From the NCBI GenBank assembly GCA_002314675.1, contig DCGZ01000159.1:28293-35145 (forward strand): 6,853 nt of DNA, in the 5' to 3' direction. The position numbers and the translations under genes were made by a program. Below are positions 1 through 6,311 of the stretch, one piece after another. The notes beneath the pieces were generated by a model. It searched no databases, was not told the DNA's origin, and saw nothing but the letters and a program-made list of their open reading frames with translations. This DNA comes from Fibrobacter sp. UBA1765 (GTDB taxonomy: Bacteria; Fibrobacterota; Fibrobacteria; Fibrobacterales; Fibrobacteraceae). Every line of letters starts with the position of its first letter. Within the stretch, counting starts at the first letter, position 1.

Positions 1-866
1 GGGAGCTTGTGACGGAGACCTGTTGCATAGTCGTTCGGGTCGTGAGCAGGTGTAACCTTCACGGAACCAGTACCGAAGTCCTTGTCTACAAGGATTGCGT
101 CTGCAATCACCGGAATTTCACGGTCAACAAACGGAACCTTCAAGGTCTTGCCAATGAACTGTGCATAGCGTTCGTCGCTCGGGTGCACCGCAAGAGCGGT
201 ATCGCCCATGATTGTTTCTGGGCGTGTTGTAGAAACTGGAATAAAGCCGGAGCCATCTGCCAAAGGATACTTGAATGTCCAGAAATGGCCCTTAACATGT
301 TCGTAGTAGATTTCATCGTCGGCAACAGCGGTCTGGAGCTTGGTATCCCAGTTCACCAGACGCTTACCGCGGTAGATCAAGCCCTTCTTGAACAGGTTAA
401 AGAAGGCGTGGCGAACAGCCTTGGCGCAGATGGGGTCCAAGGTGAAGCGCTGACGGCTCCAGTCGCAGCTCACACCCAGGCTCTTCAGCTGCTTGGTAAT
501 GCGGGCTTCGTATTCTTCCTTCCACTTCCAGATGCGTTCCACCAGAGCGTCGCGGCCAATGTCGTGACGGGTCTTGTGTTCGTCCTGGAACAGGCGCTTT
601 TCCACAACAGCCTGGGTTGCGATACCGGCGTGGTCCGTACCCGGAATCCACAAAGTGTCGCGACCAGTCTTACGGCGGTAGCGTACCAAAATATCCTGAA
701 GTGTGTCGTTCAAGGCGTGGCCCAGGTGCAGGGCGCCGGTCACGTTAGGAGGCGGAATGACGACAGAGAACGGTTCGCCCTTACCGCTAGGCGCAAAGCT
801 ATTTTTTTCAGCCCAGGTCTGGTGCCAGCGGGCTTCAACTTCTGAAGAATTATAACGTGTTTCCAT
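1..866 (-). CDS. valS: Valyl-tRNA synthetase, N-terminal part (3' end beyond window)
   Basis: Class I aminoacyl-tRNA synthetase that charges tRNA-Val with valine in the cytoplasm and edits mischarged threonine. Reading the minus strand from the ATG at 866-864 gives 288 codons with no stop, running off the left edge. The N-terminus (METRYNSSEVEARWHQTW) is typical of ValS. The nucleotide-binding HIGH signature appears as HLGH at residues 47-50 within PPPNVTGALHLGHAL, followed by WIPGTDHAGIATQ. The start of the CP1 editing domain is seen as TTRPETIMGD at residues 213-222. The KMSKS loop, anticodon-binding domain and C-terminal coiled coil lie outside the window. Full-length ValS is usually about 880-950 residues, so roughly a third is present. 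The ATG has only a weak AAGG ten bases upstream. A long open frame on the plus strand at 9-845 is its antisense shadow. Identification is firm; the gene may be transcribed alone from the 275-bp gap upstream. Confidence 0.97.
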   Translation of the reverse strand, partial: METRYNSSEVEARWHQTWAEKNSFAPSGKGEPFSVVIPPPNVTGALHLGHALNDTLQDILVRYRRKTGRDTLWIPGTDHAGIATQAVVEKRLFQDEHKTRHDIGRDALVERIWKWKEEYEARITKQLKSLGVSCDWSRQRFTLDPICAKAVRHAFFNLFKKGLIYRGKRLVNWDTKLQTAVADDEIYYEHVKGHFWTFKYPLADGSGFIPVSTTRPETIMGDTALAVHPSDERYAQFIGKTLKVPFVDREIPVIADAILVDKDFGTGSVKVTPAHDPNDYATGLRHKL

Positions 867-878
867 AATAGTAGTACC

Positions 879-892
879 TTCGCTTTCGCGAA
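879..892 (-). other. Small GAAA-tetraloop hairpin just upstream of the valS start
   Basis: On the minus strand the sequence reads TTCGC-GAAA-GCGAA, a perfect 5-bp stem closed by a GNRA-type tetraloop. It is immediately followed by GG, giving the weak AAGG ribosome-binding site of valS. It would lie in the valS 5' leader and may help present or occlude the ribosome site, which is an inference. On the plus strand it is followed by eight T residues, but no plus-strand gene reads into it. Confidence 0.4.
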
Positions 893-916
893 TTTTTTTT
901 CCTAAATAATTTGGTG

Positions 917-924
917 CAAAGATA
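917..924 (-). promoter_or_regulatory. Candidate TAnnTTTG -7 element for valS
   Basis: The minus strand carries TATCTTTG, an exact fit to the TAnnTTTG -7 element known from Bacteroidetes promoters, 50 bases upstream of the valS ATG. No convincing TTTG-type -33 element sits 19 bases further upstream; that position reads ACACAAA. The distance and orientation suit a short valS leader, and a comparable motif lies upstream of gap. It remains a motif match only. Confidence 0.35.
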
Positions 925-1005
925 GAAAAAACGCCAGATTTGCTTTGTGTGTTTGGTTAAGGCGTTATGGATAGCAGTTCTTTTTTTGCAATTACAACGC
1001 GACTA

Positions 1006-1042
1006 TAGTACTAAAATGCTACAAATCCCCATGTTAGTACTA
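1006..1042. repeat. Inverted-repeat unit 1 of a tandem pair (TAGTACTAA...TTAGTACTA)
   Basis: Arms 1006-1018 and 1030-1042 pair over 13 positions with a single A-G mismatch around an 11-nt loop. The outer nine bases, TAGTACTAA and TTAGTACTA, are perfectly complementary. The 8-mer TAGTACTA at each end is itself palindromic. A second unit with the same geometry lies 74 bp to the right, center to center. Neither side carries a T-tract, so it is not a standard intrinsic terminator. It could be an operator pair, an RNA hairpin in the 3' end of the large lipoprotein transcript, or a REP-like element. Confidence 0.75.
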
Positions 1043-1078
1043 CCGCCCCCAAAAAATTTGCCAAAATCGTCGAGCTTT

Positions 1079-1117
1079 ATGGTACTAAACTGCAAAAAAA
1101 GAGCAGGTTAGTACCAT
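1079..1117. repeat. Inverted-repeat unit 2 of the pair (ATGGTACTAA...TTAGTACCAT)
   Basis: Arms 1079-1093 and 1103-1117 pair over 15 positions with a single A-G mismatch around the loop AAAAAAAGA. The mismatch falls at the same stem position as in unit 1. Relative to unit 1, the outer A-T pair has become G-C through changes on both arms (TAGTACTA becomes TGGTACTA on the left and TAGTACCA on the right), so pairing is kept. The distance between the two GTAC cores is 29 bp in both units although loop sequences differ. The element starts 25 bases past the stop codon of the large lipoprotein gene. Confidence 0.75.
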
Positions 1118-1141
1118 CGCATCGGCGTTTGAGCTAATGTT

Positions 1142-4100
1142 TTACTTTACGATAATCTGTGGAGATGTTTCGCTAAGCAGATAGCCCCATTCTTCGCGAA
1201 TCCTTTCGTATTCGCTCGGGTCTGCATAAAGCGCGAATGTTGTCCACTTGATACCGCCTGGAATATGCTCGAAATTGATATAGTCCGGTTCTCCGTCAAG
1301 GCTTCTTGTTGCCATGATTTCAGCGGTTTTACCCTTTGCTGTAGCAATTTCTAGAGTGCTTTCAAACTGGGTTTCATGTGGAATGCGAATCGGCAAGTGA
1401 CGCTTATTTACCTTAGGCAAGCGAAGCATGGAACGTTCCCAAATGTTCGGGTACATTCCCTTGATGCCGTCTGCACTTAAGCCAAAGTAGTTCTTGCTTC
1501 CAAACGAAGCCACAATGATCAAAGGTTTTCCAAAGTCATTCAAGTTTTCAATGCGCATCGTAGAAAGCTGTACATCAGGAATCCCTTCGCGCAAAAGTCT
1601 TTCAAGGAGCTTTTCCTGTTCACGCTGGTCACGGCCATAGAATGCATTGCGCATTGTAGACGCAAATTTGCCTTCAAGAACAAGTGAATCCCTGAATTCA
1701 GATTTGCCGTTTTCACCAATGAACAACTTGTGCTTAAACACGGCTTTGTGCTCCTGGTTGTCTTCCAAGATCGGGGTAGTCTTTACAATACTGTTCTTGC
1801 CGTCAATCACAAATGCAGTCTTGCCTTCCATATCGAGTGGAACGGGCCTATCGTTACCAGTCTTGTCGGTTGGATCAACCCAAAGTTCCGGGGTGTTTGC
1901 CGTTGCCGGAACATAAAGAATCAAGTGGTCAAACTGCTGGATTGTTGGCAAGTTTGCATACCCAGTACCAGTAAGCGGAATCGCAGCCAAGTGGCTTTCA
2001 ACGCCGATTGTAGCTAGCATTTCCTTAAGTAGCAATGCCATGTCCTTGCAGTCACCGCGGTGGCTCTTCAAGGTTTGTTCTGCTGTTTGCGGAATCAGGC
2101 TGTGGCCGCCAAAGCGTACGTCGCGGTAGCGAATGTTTTCGCGAACAAAGCGAACCTCGGCTAGTATTGCGTTGAGACCAGCCTTTGTACCCTTGACTTC
2201 GATTGCCTTTTCACGAACTGCAATAGCATTCTTGAACTGGTGTTTAATCAGGTTCTCGTAATCTTCGCCGACATTTGCCCATTCGCGTTTGCCAGCAAGC
2301 AAAAGGCCTGCGCCAAAGTCGCGGTAATCAGGCATGTAGATTTCGTTTCGAATTACAATCGGGTTCTCGATTCTCCATTCACGTCCATCGGCCAAGTCGC
2401 TTCTTTCAAGCGGACCGTATTCTTCGGTAACAAATCTATTCGTGTCTGCATAGACCCTGAACGAAGTTTCTGCTACAGGAACTTCCAGGCTTGACTTGAA
2501 TTCCATGTAAGGAACAATCCCCTTATCGCCAATGCCAGTCCTTGACATTTGAACATAAATAAAGTCGCCAACTTCAAGCGTCTGTAGCGGGAAGTGCGCC
2601 ATCTGCGATTCGTTACTTGTACCAGCTTCAGTTGCGTAAGTAATATATGTACCGGTCAATGGAACTGTATACTTGAGCTTTAAATTCTTGTCATAAACTT
2701 CAAGAGCGTTCATGAAAATTCTGTCGTAGCCAGGCAAGAACGGGTAGGCGAGTTCCTGGTAAAGAGCCGTGCCTCTAGAGTCGAGAATTTCAACAAGCAT
2801 TTCTTCGGAGCGAGTCCAGGTCTCGTTCTTTGGTGCGCTGAGCGTTTCGCGACGGTAATGTACTACAGCAGGGAAGTCTTCTGCCTTTGCTGCTTCAGTA
2901 GCCTTTGTGTTACGGAGATCTTCAACTTTGTGGCGTGCTTCTACAGGCTTGATTGGAGTGCGAAGCGTCTTGTTGTCTGCCTTGCCAAGGAATGCGCGTG
3001 TTGCCGAAAGGAAACTCTTTGCGTCTTCGTTTTCTGGTTCCTTTGCAACCACTTCTGCAAGGATTTTTTCGGCCTGCTTGTAATTCTTTAAGTGGAACAG
3101 AATTTTACCACGGAGAGCCTTTACCTTGTTGTCGCGCGGAGCAACCTTCATTGTTTCTTCGCTTATCGAAAGAGCTTCGCCATAGCGACCAAGGAATATC
3201 AATGCATCCATCATCGTGATTCCGAGATCCTTGGAAGTCCCGAACTTATCGCGTGTGCCGTACATAAGTTCTACGGCTTCGGCATATTGGTCAAGGCCCA
3301 TGTAAGTCTTTGCTACATAAACGCCCAAACGGCTGCTTGGCTGCTTGTCGTAGAGATTGCGTACAACTTCTAGAGATTGCGTGCGTTGGCCGATTCCCCA
3401 AAGGGCATCGCTTAAGTTGATTACATATTCAGGCTCGTTTGGTGTATAGCGCAGTGCCATTTCAACGTACTTTCGTGCATTGCCGTAATCATAAACGGAT
3501 TCGTACATTTCGCCAAGAATTGCAAGTAGCTTCGCGTTTGTCTTAACAAGGTCAATCTGGCTTTCAAAGTGGCTGATGCCCGGGCCGTACAACTCCTTGA
3601 GCTGGTACACAAAGCCGCAGTTAATCAAATGCACTGGTTCTTCAGGGTCCATCTTGTTTGCACGTTCAAAGTAGGCTAGCGAAACAAGGGGCTGGTCGTC
3701 TTCCAGGTACATCATGCCTGCTTCGGTAAGCACAGCCGCGTTAAACTTGTTCGTCTTTTTGTCGGTAACATTTTGCGGCATGTCTTCGAGCGTAACGCCT
3801 TCTACAGCGCGCTCAAGAACTTTGGCATACTGTTTTTCTAGAATTCCTTGAGTCCAGCCGGCAACCAAAATGCCTCGGCCAGATTCATAGAAATACTTGC
3901 CCACATACTTAAAGTCAAAGTCGCCAATGCGGCGTGTAGCGGTAAAGCTTGTTACAGACCTGTTGCCTTCCTTCTTTTTGCGCGTCTCGAATTCTGTTTC
4001 CTTGGCGTTTAAACCAAGTCGGCGGCAAAGCACCTTGAACAGGTTCTGCTCGTTCACTTCGTCTTCTGGCACCATTGCGCCATATACAAACAACGAAACT

Positions 4101-4930
4101 TCTTCCTTGGTATTTACAAGAACTAGGTCTGGGTCTACGTTCTGCTTTGAAACGCCGTTCCAGTAGTGCCAAAGGGTGTCGCTTGTCTTAAAGCTGTAGC
4201 CAAGAGCTGCAGAATGGTATTCCTGAACATTCTCTACAGAAATTTCAGGACCAGCATCTGCTGTTCGTTCGCCGTTTGGCTGGAACATGTTAAATGCTTC
4301 GGTCCAGAGCTTTGCAAATTCTTCGCGGTCGCGGATAGTTTCGCTAGAGAGGTTTGCGTAGTAGAGCTTACCGCCAATGGCTGTTACAAAGCCTGCCGCC
4401 TGGTAGGTTTCGCTTTCCCTTGAACCTGCAATTTCCCAAAAGATGCCCGGCATTCCAAGGCGTTCGGTCGGCTTTAGTTCGGTATAATTGTTCTTTGCGC
4501 CCGATTTCCACTTGGATTGCATTTCGACTCGTGCAAGGTCCATCAGGTTGTCGTCGGGTTCATCCATAACCCTGAGTTCGCCTCTAAGCCCGGCCTCGGA
4601 ATTAAAGAATTCAATCGGGGCAAGCTCATTGTAGGGGTCACTTGTGAGTTCGCTGTTGGCAGGGAGCTCAAAGCGGAACGAAGCTCTATCGAATACCTTT
4701 ATGGTATCGGCAACCTTTATGGTAGATTTGACCGAAGTGCTTGTGTTGTTTTTAGCATTCACGTATAAATTGCTACTCGGGGCGCTTTCCTTGCTTGGGC
4801 TATTTTGTGGGGTGTCGTGGTCCTCCACAGCCGGTTGGGGGGTGTTTGTAGCAGCGCAAGAAAGTAATCCAGCTGTCAAAAATGTGCCAAAAATCGGTAA
4901 AATTGAATTTTTAATCAAACTTTTTTTCAT
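1142..4930 (-). CDS. Large envelope lipoprotein: TPR array, DUF3857-like and transglutaminase domains
   Basis: Protein of 1262 residues starting at the ATG at 4930. A TTG start at 4948 would add six residues, but the ATG places a clean lipoprotein signal first: MKK, a hydrophobic stretch, then LLSC with Cys25 as the lipidated residue. Residues 26-75 are a Pro/Ser/Asn-rich linker. Residues about 78-218 and 236-383 look like two related alpha/beta domains, possibly PsbP/DcrB-like (inferred from pattern). About 395-650 is a run of seven or so TPR helix pairs. About 680-850 resembles DUF3857. About 905-1045 is a transglutaminase-like fold with an intact triad: Cys961 in RGDCKD, His1002 in FDHLILY and Asp1019 in WVDPTD. 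A beta-rich tail follows. In this superfamily the triad supports acyl transfer or peptide cleavage; the substrate here is unknown. The protein is probably anchored in the envelope. No Shine-Dalgarno site is visible. It is divergent from gap and 275 bp from valS, so likely monocistronic. Confidence 0.92.
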   Translation of the reverse strand: MKKSLIKNSILPIFGTFLTAGLLSCAATNTPQPAVEDHDTPQNSPSKESAPSSNLYVNAKNNTSTSVKSTIKVADTIKVFDRASFRFELPANSELTSDPYNELAPIEFFNSEAGLRGELRVMDEPDDNLMDLARVEMQSKWKSGAKNNYTELKPTERLGMPGIFWEIAGSRESETYQAAGFVTAIGGKLYYANLSSETIRDREEFAKLWTEAFNMFQPNGERTADAGPEISVENVQEYHSAALGYSFKTSDTLWHYWNGVSKQNVDPDLVLVNTKEEVSLFVYGAMVPEDEVNEQNLFKVLCRRLGLNAKETEFETRKKKEGNRSVTSFTATRRIGDFDFKYVGKYFYESGRGILVAGWTQGILEKQYAKVLERAVEGVTLEDMPQNVTDKKTNKFNAAVLTEAGMMYLEDDQPLVSLAYFERANKMDPEEPVHLINCGFVYQLKELYGPGISHFESQIDLVKTNAKLLAILGEMYESVYDYGNARKYVEMALRYTPNEPEYVINLSDALWGIGQRTQSLEVVRNLYDKQPSSRLGVYVAKTYMGLDQYAEAVELMYGTRDKFGTSKDLGITMMDALIFLGRYGEALSISEETMKVAPRDNKVKALRGKILFHLKNYKQAEKILAEVVAKEPENEDAKSFLSATRAFLGKADNKTLRTPIKPVEARHKVEDLRNTKATEAAKAEDFPAVVHYRRETLSAPKNETWTRSEEMLVEILDSRGTALYQELAYPFLPGYDRIFMNALEVYDKNLKLKYTVPLTGTYITYATEAGTSNESQMAHFPLQTLEVGDFIYVQMSRTGIGDKGIVPYMEFKSSLEVPVAETSFRVYADTNRFVTEEYGPLERSDLADGREWRIENPIVIRNEIYMPDYRDFGAGLLLAGKREWANVGEDYENLIKHQFKNAIAVREKAIEVKGTKAGLNAILAEVRFVRENIRYRDVRFGGHSLIPQTAEQTLKSHRGDCKDMALLLKEMLATIGVESHLAAIPLTGTGYANLPTIQQFDHLILYVPATANTPELWVDPTDKTGNDRPVPLDMEGKTAFVIDGKNSIVKTTPILEDNQEHKAVFKHKLFIGENGKSEFRDSLVLEGKFASTMRNAFYGRDQREQEKLLERLLREGIPDVQLSTMRIENLNDFGKPLIIVASFGSKNYFGLSADGIKGMYPNIWERSMLRLPKVNKRHLPIRIPHETQFESTLEIATAKGKTAEIMATRSLDGEPDYINFEHIPGGIKWTTFALYADPSEYERIREEWGYLLSETSPQIIVK

Positions 4931-4948
4931 ATCAAGCACAAAAATCAA

Positions 4949-4978
4949 AAATTTTACTCGTCAAGTGGGAGAAAATTT
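4949..4978. promoter_or_regulatory. 30-nt inverted repeat in the divergent promoter region
   Basis: The left arm AAATTTT(A)CTC (4949-4959, one bulged A) and right arm GAGAAAATTT (4969-4978) are complementary over ten positions around a 9-nt spacer. It ends two bases before the TAnnTTTG element of gap and begins 19 bases upstream of the large lipoprotein start. A regulator bound here could affect both genes. The arms are AT-rich, so chance is not excluded, and no regulator is known from the window. Confidence 0.35.
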
Positions 4979-4980
4979 CG

Positions 4981-4988
4981 TAAATTTG
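4981..4988 (+). promoter_or_regulatory. Candidate TAnnTTTG -7 element for gap
   Basis: TAAATTTG matches the Bacteroidetes-type -7 consensus and lies 62 bases upstream of the gap ATG. Upstream DNA is A/T-rich, but no clear TTTG -33 element is present at the expected distance. If used, transcription would start near 4993-4996 and produce a leader of about 55 nt containing the hairpin at 5000-5017. Confidence 0.4.
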
Positions 4989-4999
4989 TGACAACAGCT

Positions 5000-5017
5000 A
5001 GCCATTTTAGCATGGCT
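5000..5017 (+). other. Leader hairpin of gap
   Basis: AGCCAT (5000-5005) and ATGGCT (5012-5017) form a perfect 6-bp stem with a 6-nt loop. It falls in the predicted 5' leader just after the likely transcription start and well before the ribosome site. Hairpins near the 5' end can protect abundant mRNAs from decay, which would suit a glycolytic gene, but this is inference. Confidence 0.35.
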
Positions 5018-5037
5018 GTACATTTCAAACTCAAAAA

Positions 5038-5043
5038 AAAGGA
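5038..5043 (+). promoter_or_regulatory. Ribosome-binding site of gap
   Basis: AAAGGA lies seven bases before the ATG at 5051. It decides the start in favour of this ATG over an in-frame GTG at 4988, which would add 21 residues with no counterpart in GAPDH and lies inside the promoter element. Confidence 0.75.
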
Positions 5044-5050
5044 TCCAATC

Positions 5051-6079
5051 ATGGCTCTTAAGCTTGGTATCAATGGTTTCGGTCGTATCGGCCGTATGGT
5101 TTTCCGCGCAGCAGTAGAAAACTTCTCTAACGACATCCAGGTTGTTGGTATCAACGACCTCCTCTCTGTAGACTATCTCGCATACATGCTCAAGTACGAT
5201 TCCGTACACGGCAAGTTCGAACACGAAGTTTCCTTCGAAGATGGCGAAAAGAAGTACCTCATCGTTGACGGCAACAAGATCCAGATCTTCGCAGAACGCG
5301 ATCCGCTCAACATCACTTGGGGTGCACTCGAAGCTGACGTTGTTGTTGAATCCACTGGCTTCTTCCTCACCGACGAACTTGCTCGCAAGCATATCCAGGC
5401 TGGTGCTAAGAAGGTTATCATGTCCGCTCCTTCCAAGGATGCAACTCCGATGTTCGTATACGGTGTAAACCACACCACATACGCTGGTCAGGACATCATC
5501 TCCAACGCTTCCTGCACAACTAACTGCTTGGCTCCGATTTCCAAGGTTCTTGACGAAAAGTTCGGCATCGTTCGTGGCCTCATGACCACCGTTCACGCTG
5601 CAACTGCTACTCAGAAGACTGTTGACGGCCCTTCCATGAAGGACTGGCGCGGTGGCCGTGGCATCCTCGAAAACATCATCCCGTCTTCTACAGGTGCTGC
5701 AAAGGCTGTTGGTAAGGTTCTCCCGCAGCTCAACGGTAAGCTCACTGGTATGTCCCTCCGCGTTCCTACCTCTGACGTTTCCTTCGTTGACCTCACTGCA
5801 GAACTCAAGACTGCTGCAACATACGAAGAAATCTGCGCAGCTATGAAGGAAGCTTCTGAAAAGTGCGTTTGCGACGGCGGCCTCAAGGGTATCCTCGGTT
5901 ACACCGACGAAGCACTCGTTTCTACAGACTTCCGTAACGATTCCCGCACCTCTATCTTCGACGTTAAGGCTGGTATCCAGCTTGACCCGACCTTCGTAAA
6001 GGTTTGCGCTTGGTACGATAATGAATGGGGCTATTCCAACAAGGTTTGCGAAATGGCCAAGGTCATTACCGCTAAGTAA
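5051..6079 (+). CDS. gap: Glyceraldehyde-3-phosphate dehydrogenase, NAD-dependent type
   Basis: Cytoplasmic glycolytic enzyme that oxidises and phosphorylates glyceraldehyde 3-phosphate to 1,3-bisphosphoglycerate with NAD+. The 342-residue product is of normal family length. It begins MALKLGINGFGRIGR, with the Rossmann glycines at 9, 11 and 14. Asp36 in GINDL is the residue expected to bind the adenine ribose of NAD. The catalytic Cys155 lies in SNASCTTNC, and His182 in TTVHAATATQ activates it. Substrate-binding signatures PSSTGAAKAVGKVLP (211-225) and RVPT (237-240) are intact, and WYDNEWGYSN (321-330) closes the family pattern. Codon use is strongly biased to CTC, GTT, TCC, AAG and GGT, unlike the more relaxed use in the large lipoprotein gene, as expected for high expression. 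It has its own promoter region and a strong terminator, so is likely a single-gene transcript. Identification is certain. Confidence 0.99.
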   Translation: MALKLGINGFGRIGRMVFRAAVENFSNDIQVVGINDLLSVDYLAYMLKYDSVHGKFEHEVSFEDGEKKYLIVDGNKIQIFAERDPLNITWGALEADVVVESTGFFLTDELARKHIQAGAKKVIMSAPSKDATPMFVYGVNHTTYAGQDIISNASCTTNCLAPISKVLDEKFGIVRGLMTTVHAATATQKTVDGPSMKDWRGGRGILENIIPSSTGAAKAVGKVLPQLNGKLTGMSLRVPTSDVSFVDLTAELKTAATYEEICAAMKEASEKCVCDGGLKGILGYTDEALVSTDFRNDSRTSIFDVKAGIQLDPTFVKVCAWYDNEWGYSNKVCEMAKVITAK

Positions 6080-6080
6080 T

Positions 6081-6096
6081 TTCTGTTAAAACAGAA
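6081..6096 (+). other. Short hairpin directly after the gap stop codon
   Basis: TTCTGT-TAAA-ACAGAA is a perfect 6-bp stem with a 4-nt loop, starting one base after the TAA. It is AT-rich and weak, and is followed by ATTTATTTAA rather than a T-run. It may be an accessory 3'-end structure ahead of the main terminator. Confidence 0.4.
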
Positions 6097-6108
6097 TTTA
6101 TTTAAGGG

Positions 6109-6139
6109 AACCCTCGTTGAAAAACGAGGGTTTCTTTTT
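6109..6139 (+). terminator. Intrinsic terminator of gap
   Basis: AACCCTCGTT (6109-6118), loop GAAA and AACGAGGGTT (6123-6132) form a perfect 10-bp stem with a GNRA tetraloop, followed by TCTTTTT. It sits 30 bases after the gap stop codon. This is a textbook Rho-independent terminator and separates gap from the lipoprotein gene downstream. Confidence 0.95.
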
Positions 6140-6177
6140 GTATGTGGAATGTGTCACAAGCCTCTTGCATCTTAACC

Positions 6178-6259
6178 TGTCATTGCGAGCCGTAGGCGAA
6201 GCAATCCAGAGCATAGCTTTTCAGTGTTGCTGGATGGCCGCGCGTTGCTCGTCATGACA
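6178..6259. repeat. Decayed palindromic element of the GTCATTGCGAG...GCAATCC family
   Basis: The left part reads TGTCATTGCGAG, CCGTAGGCGAA, GCAATCCAG and matches a repeat family found dispersed in many bacterial genomes. Three blocks recur in inverted order on the right: TGTCAT (6178-6183) with ATGACA (6254-6259), CGAGC (6187-6190 plus flank) with GCTCG (6247-6251), and ATCCAG (6204-6209) with CTGGAT (6230-6235). The intervening arm bases no longer match, so the palindrome is decayed. The left half also folds by itself as ATTGC/GCAAT enclosing GCC-GTA-GGC. The element encodes no protein, is MITE- or REP-like in layout, and lies between the gap terminator and the lipoprotein gene. Confidence 0.75.
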
Positions 6260-6311
6260 CGGGAAATTACAATTGTCTAGTCTCTGTCCTCTGTAATCTG
6301 TTCTCTTACCA

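Noticed and set aside
9..845. Open frame of 278 codons on the plus strand
   Set aside because: It is antisense to valS, whose minus-strand frame shows unmistakable ValS motifs over the same interval; the plus-strand product resembles nothing and starts at the window edge.
879..900. Plus-strand hairpin followed by eight T residues, like an intrinsic terminator
   Set aside because: No plus-strand gene lies upstream, the stem is only 5 bp, and the region is the leader of the oppositely oriented valS.
4931..4948. Extended TTG start adding MIFVLD to the large lipoprotein
   Set aside because: The extension puts hydrophobic and acidic residues before the MKK of the signal peptide; the ATG at 4930 gives a standard lipoprotein leader.
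4988..5050. Extended GTG start of gap
   Set aside because: The 21 extra residues are not part of GAPDH and overlap the promoter motif and leader hairpin; the ATG at 5051 has AAAGGA at good spacing.
4961..5596. Long minus-strand open frame opposite the start of gap
   Set aside because: It is a codon-bias shadow of gap, with no ribosome site and no recognisable family.
6178..6259. Reading the intergenic palindrome as a CRISPR repeat or small RNA gene
   Set aside because: There is one full copy with no regular spacers, and the sequence belongs to a known dispersed repeat type; no promoter or terminator frames it.
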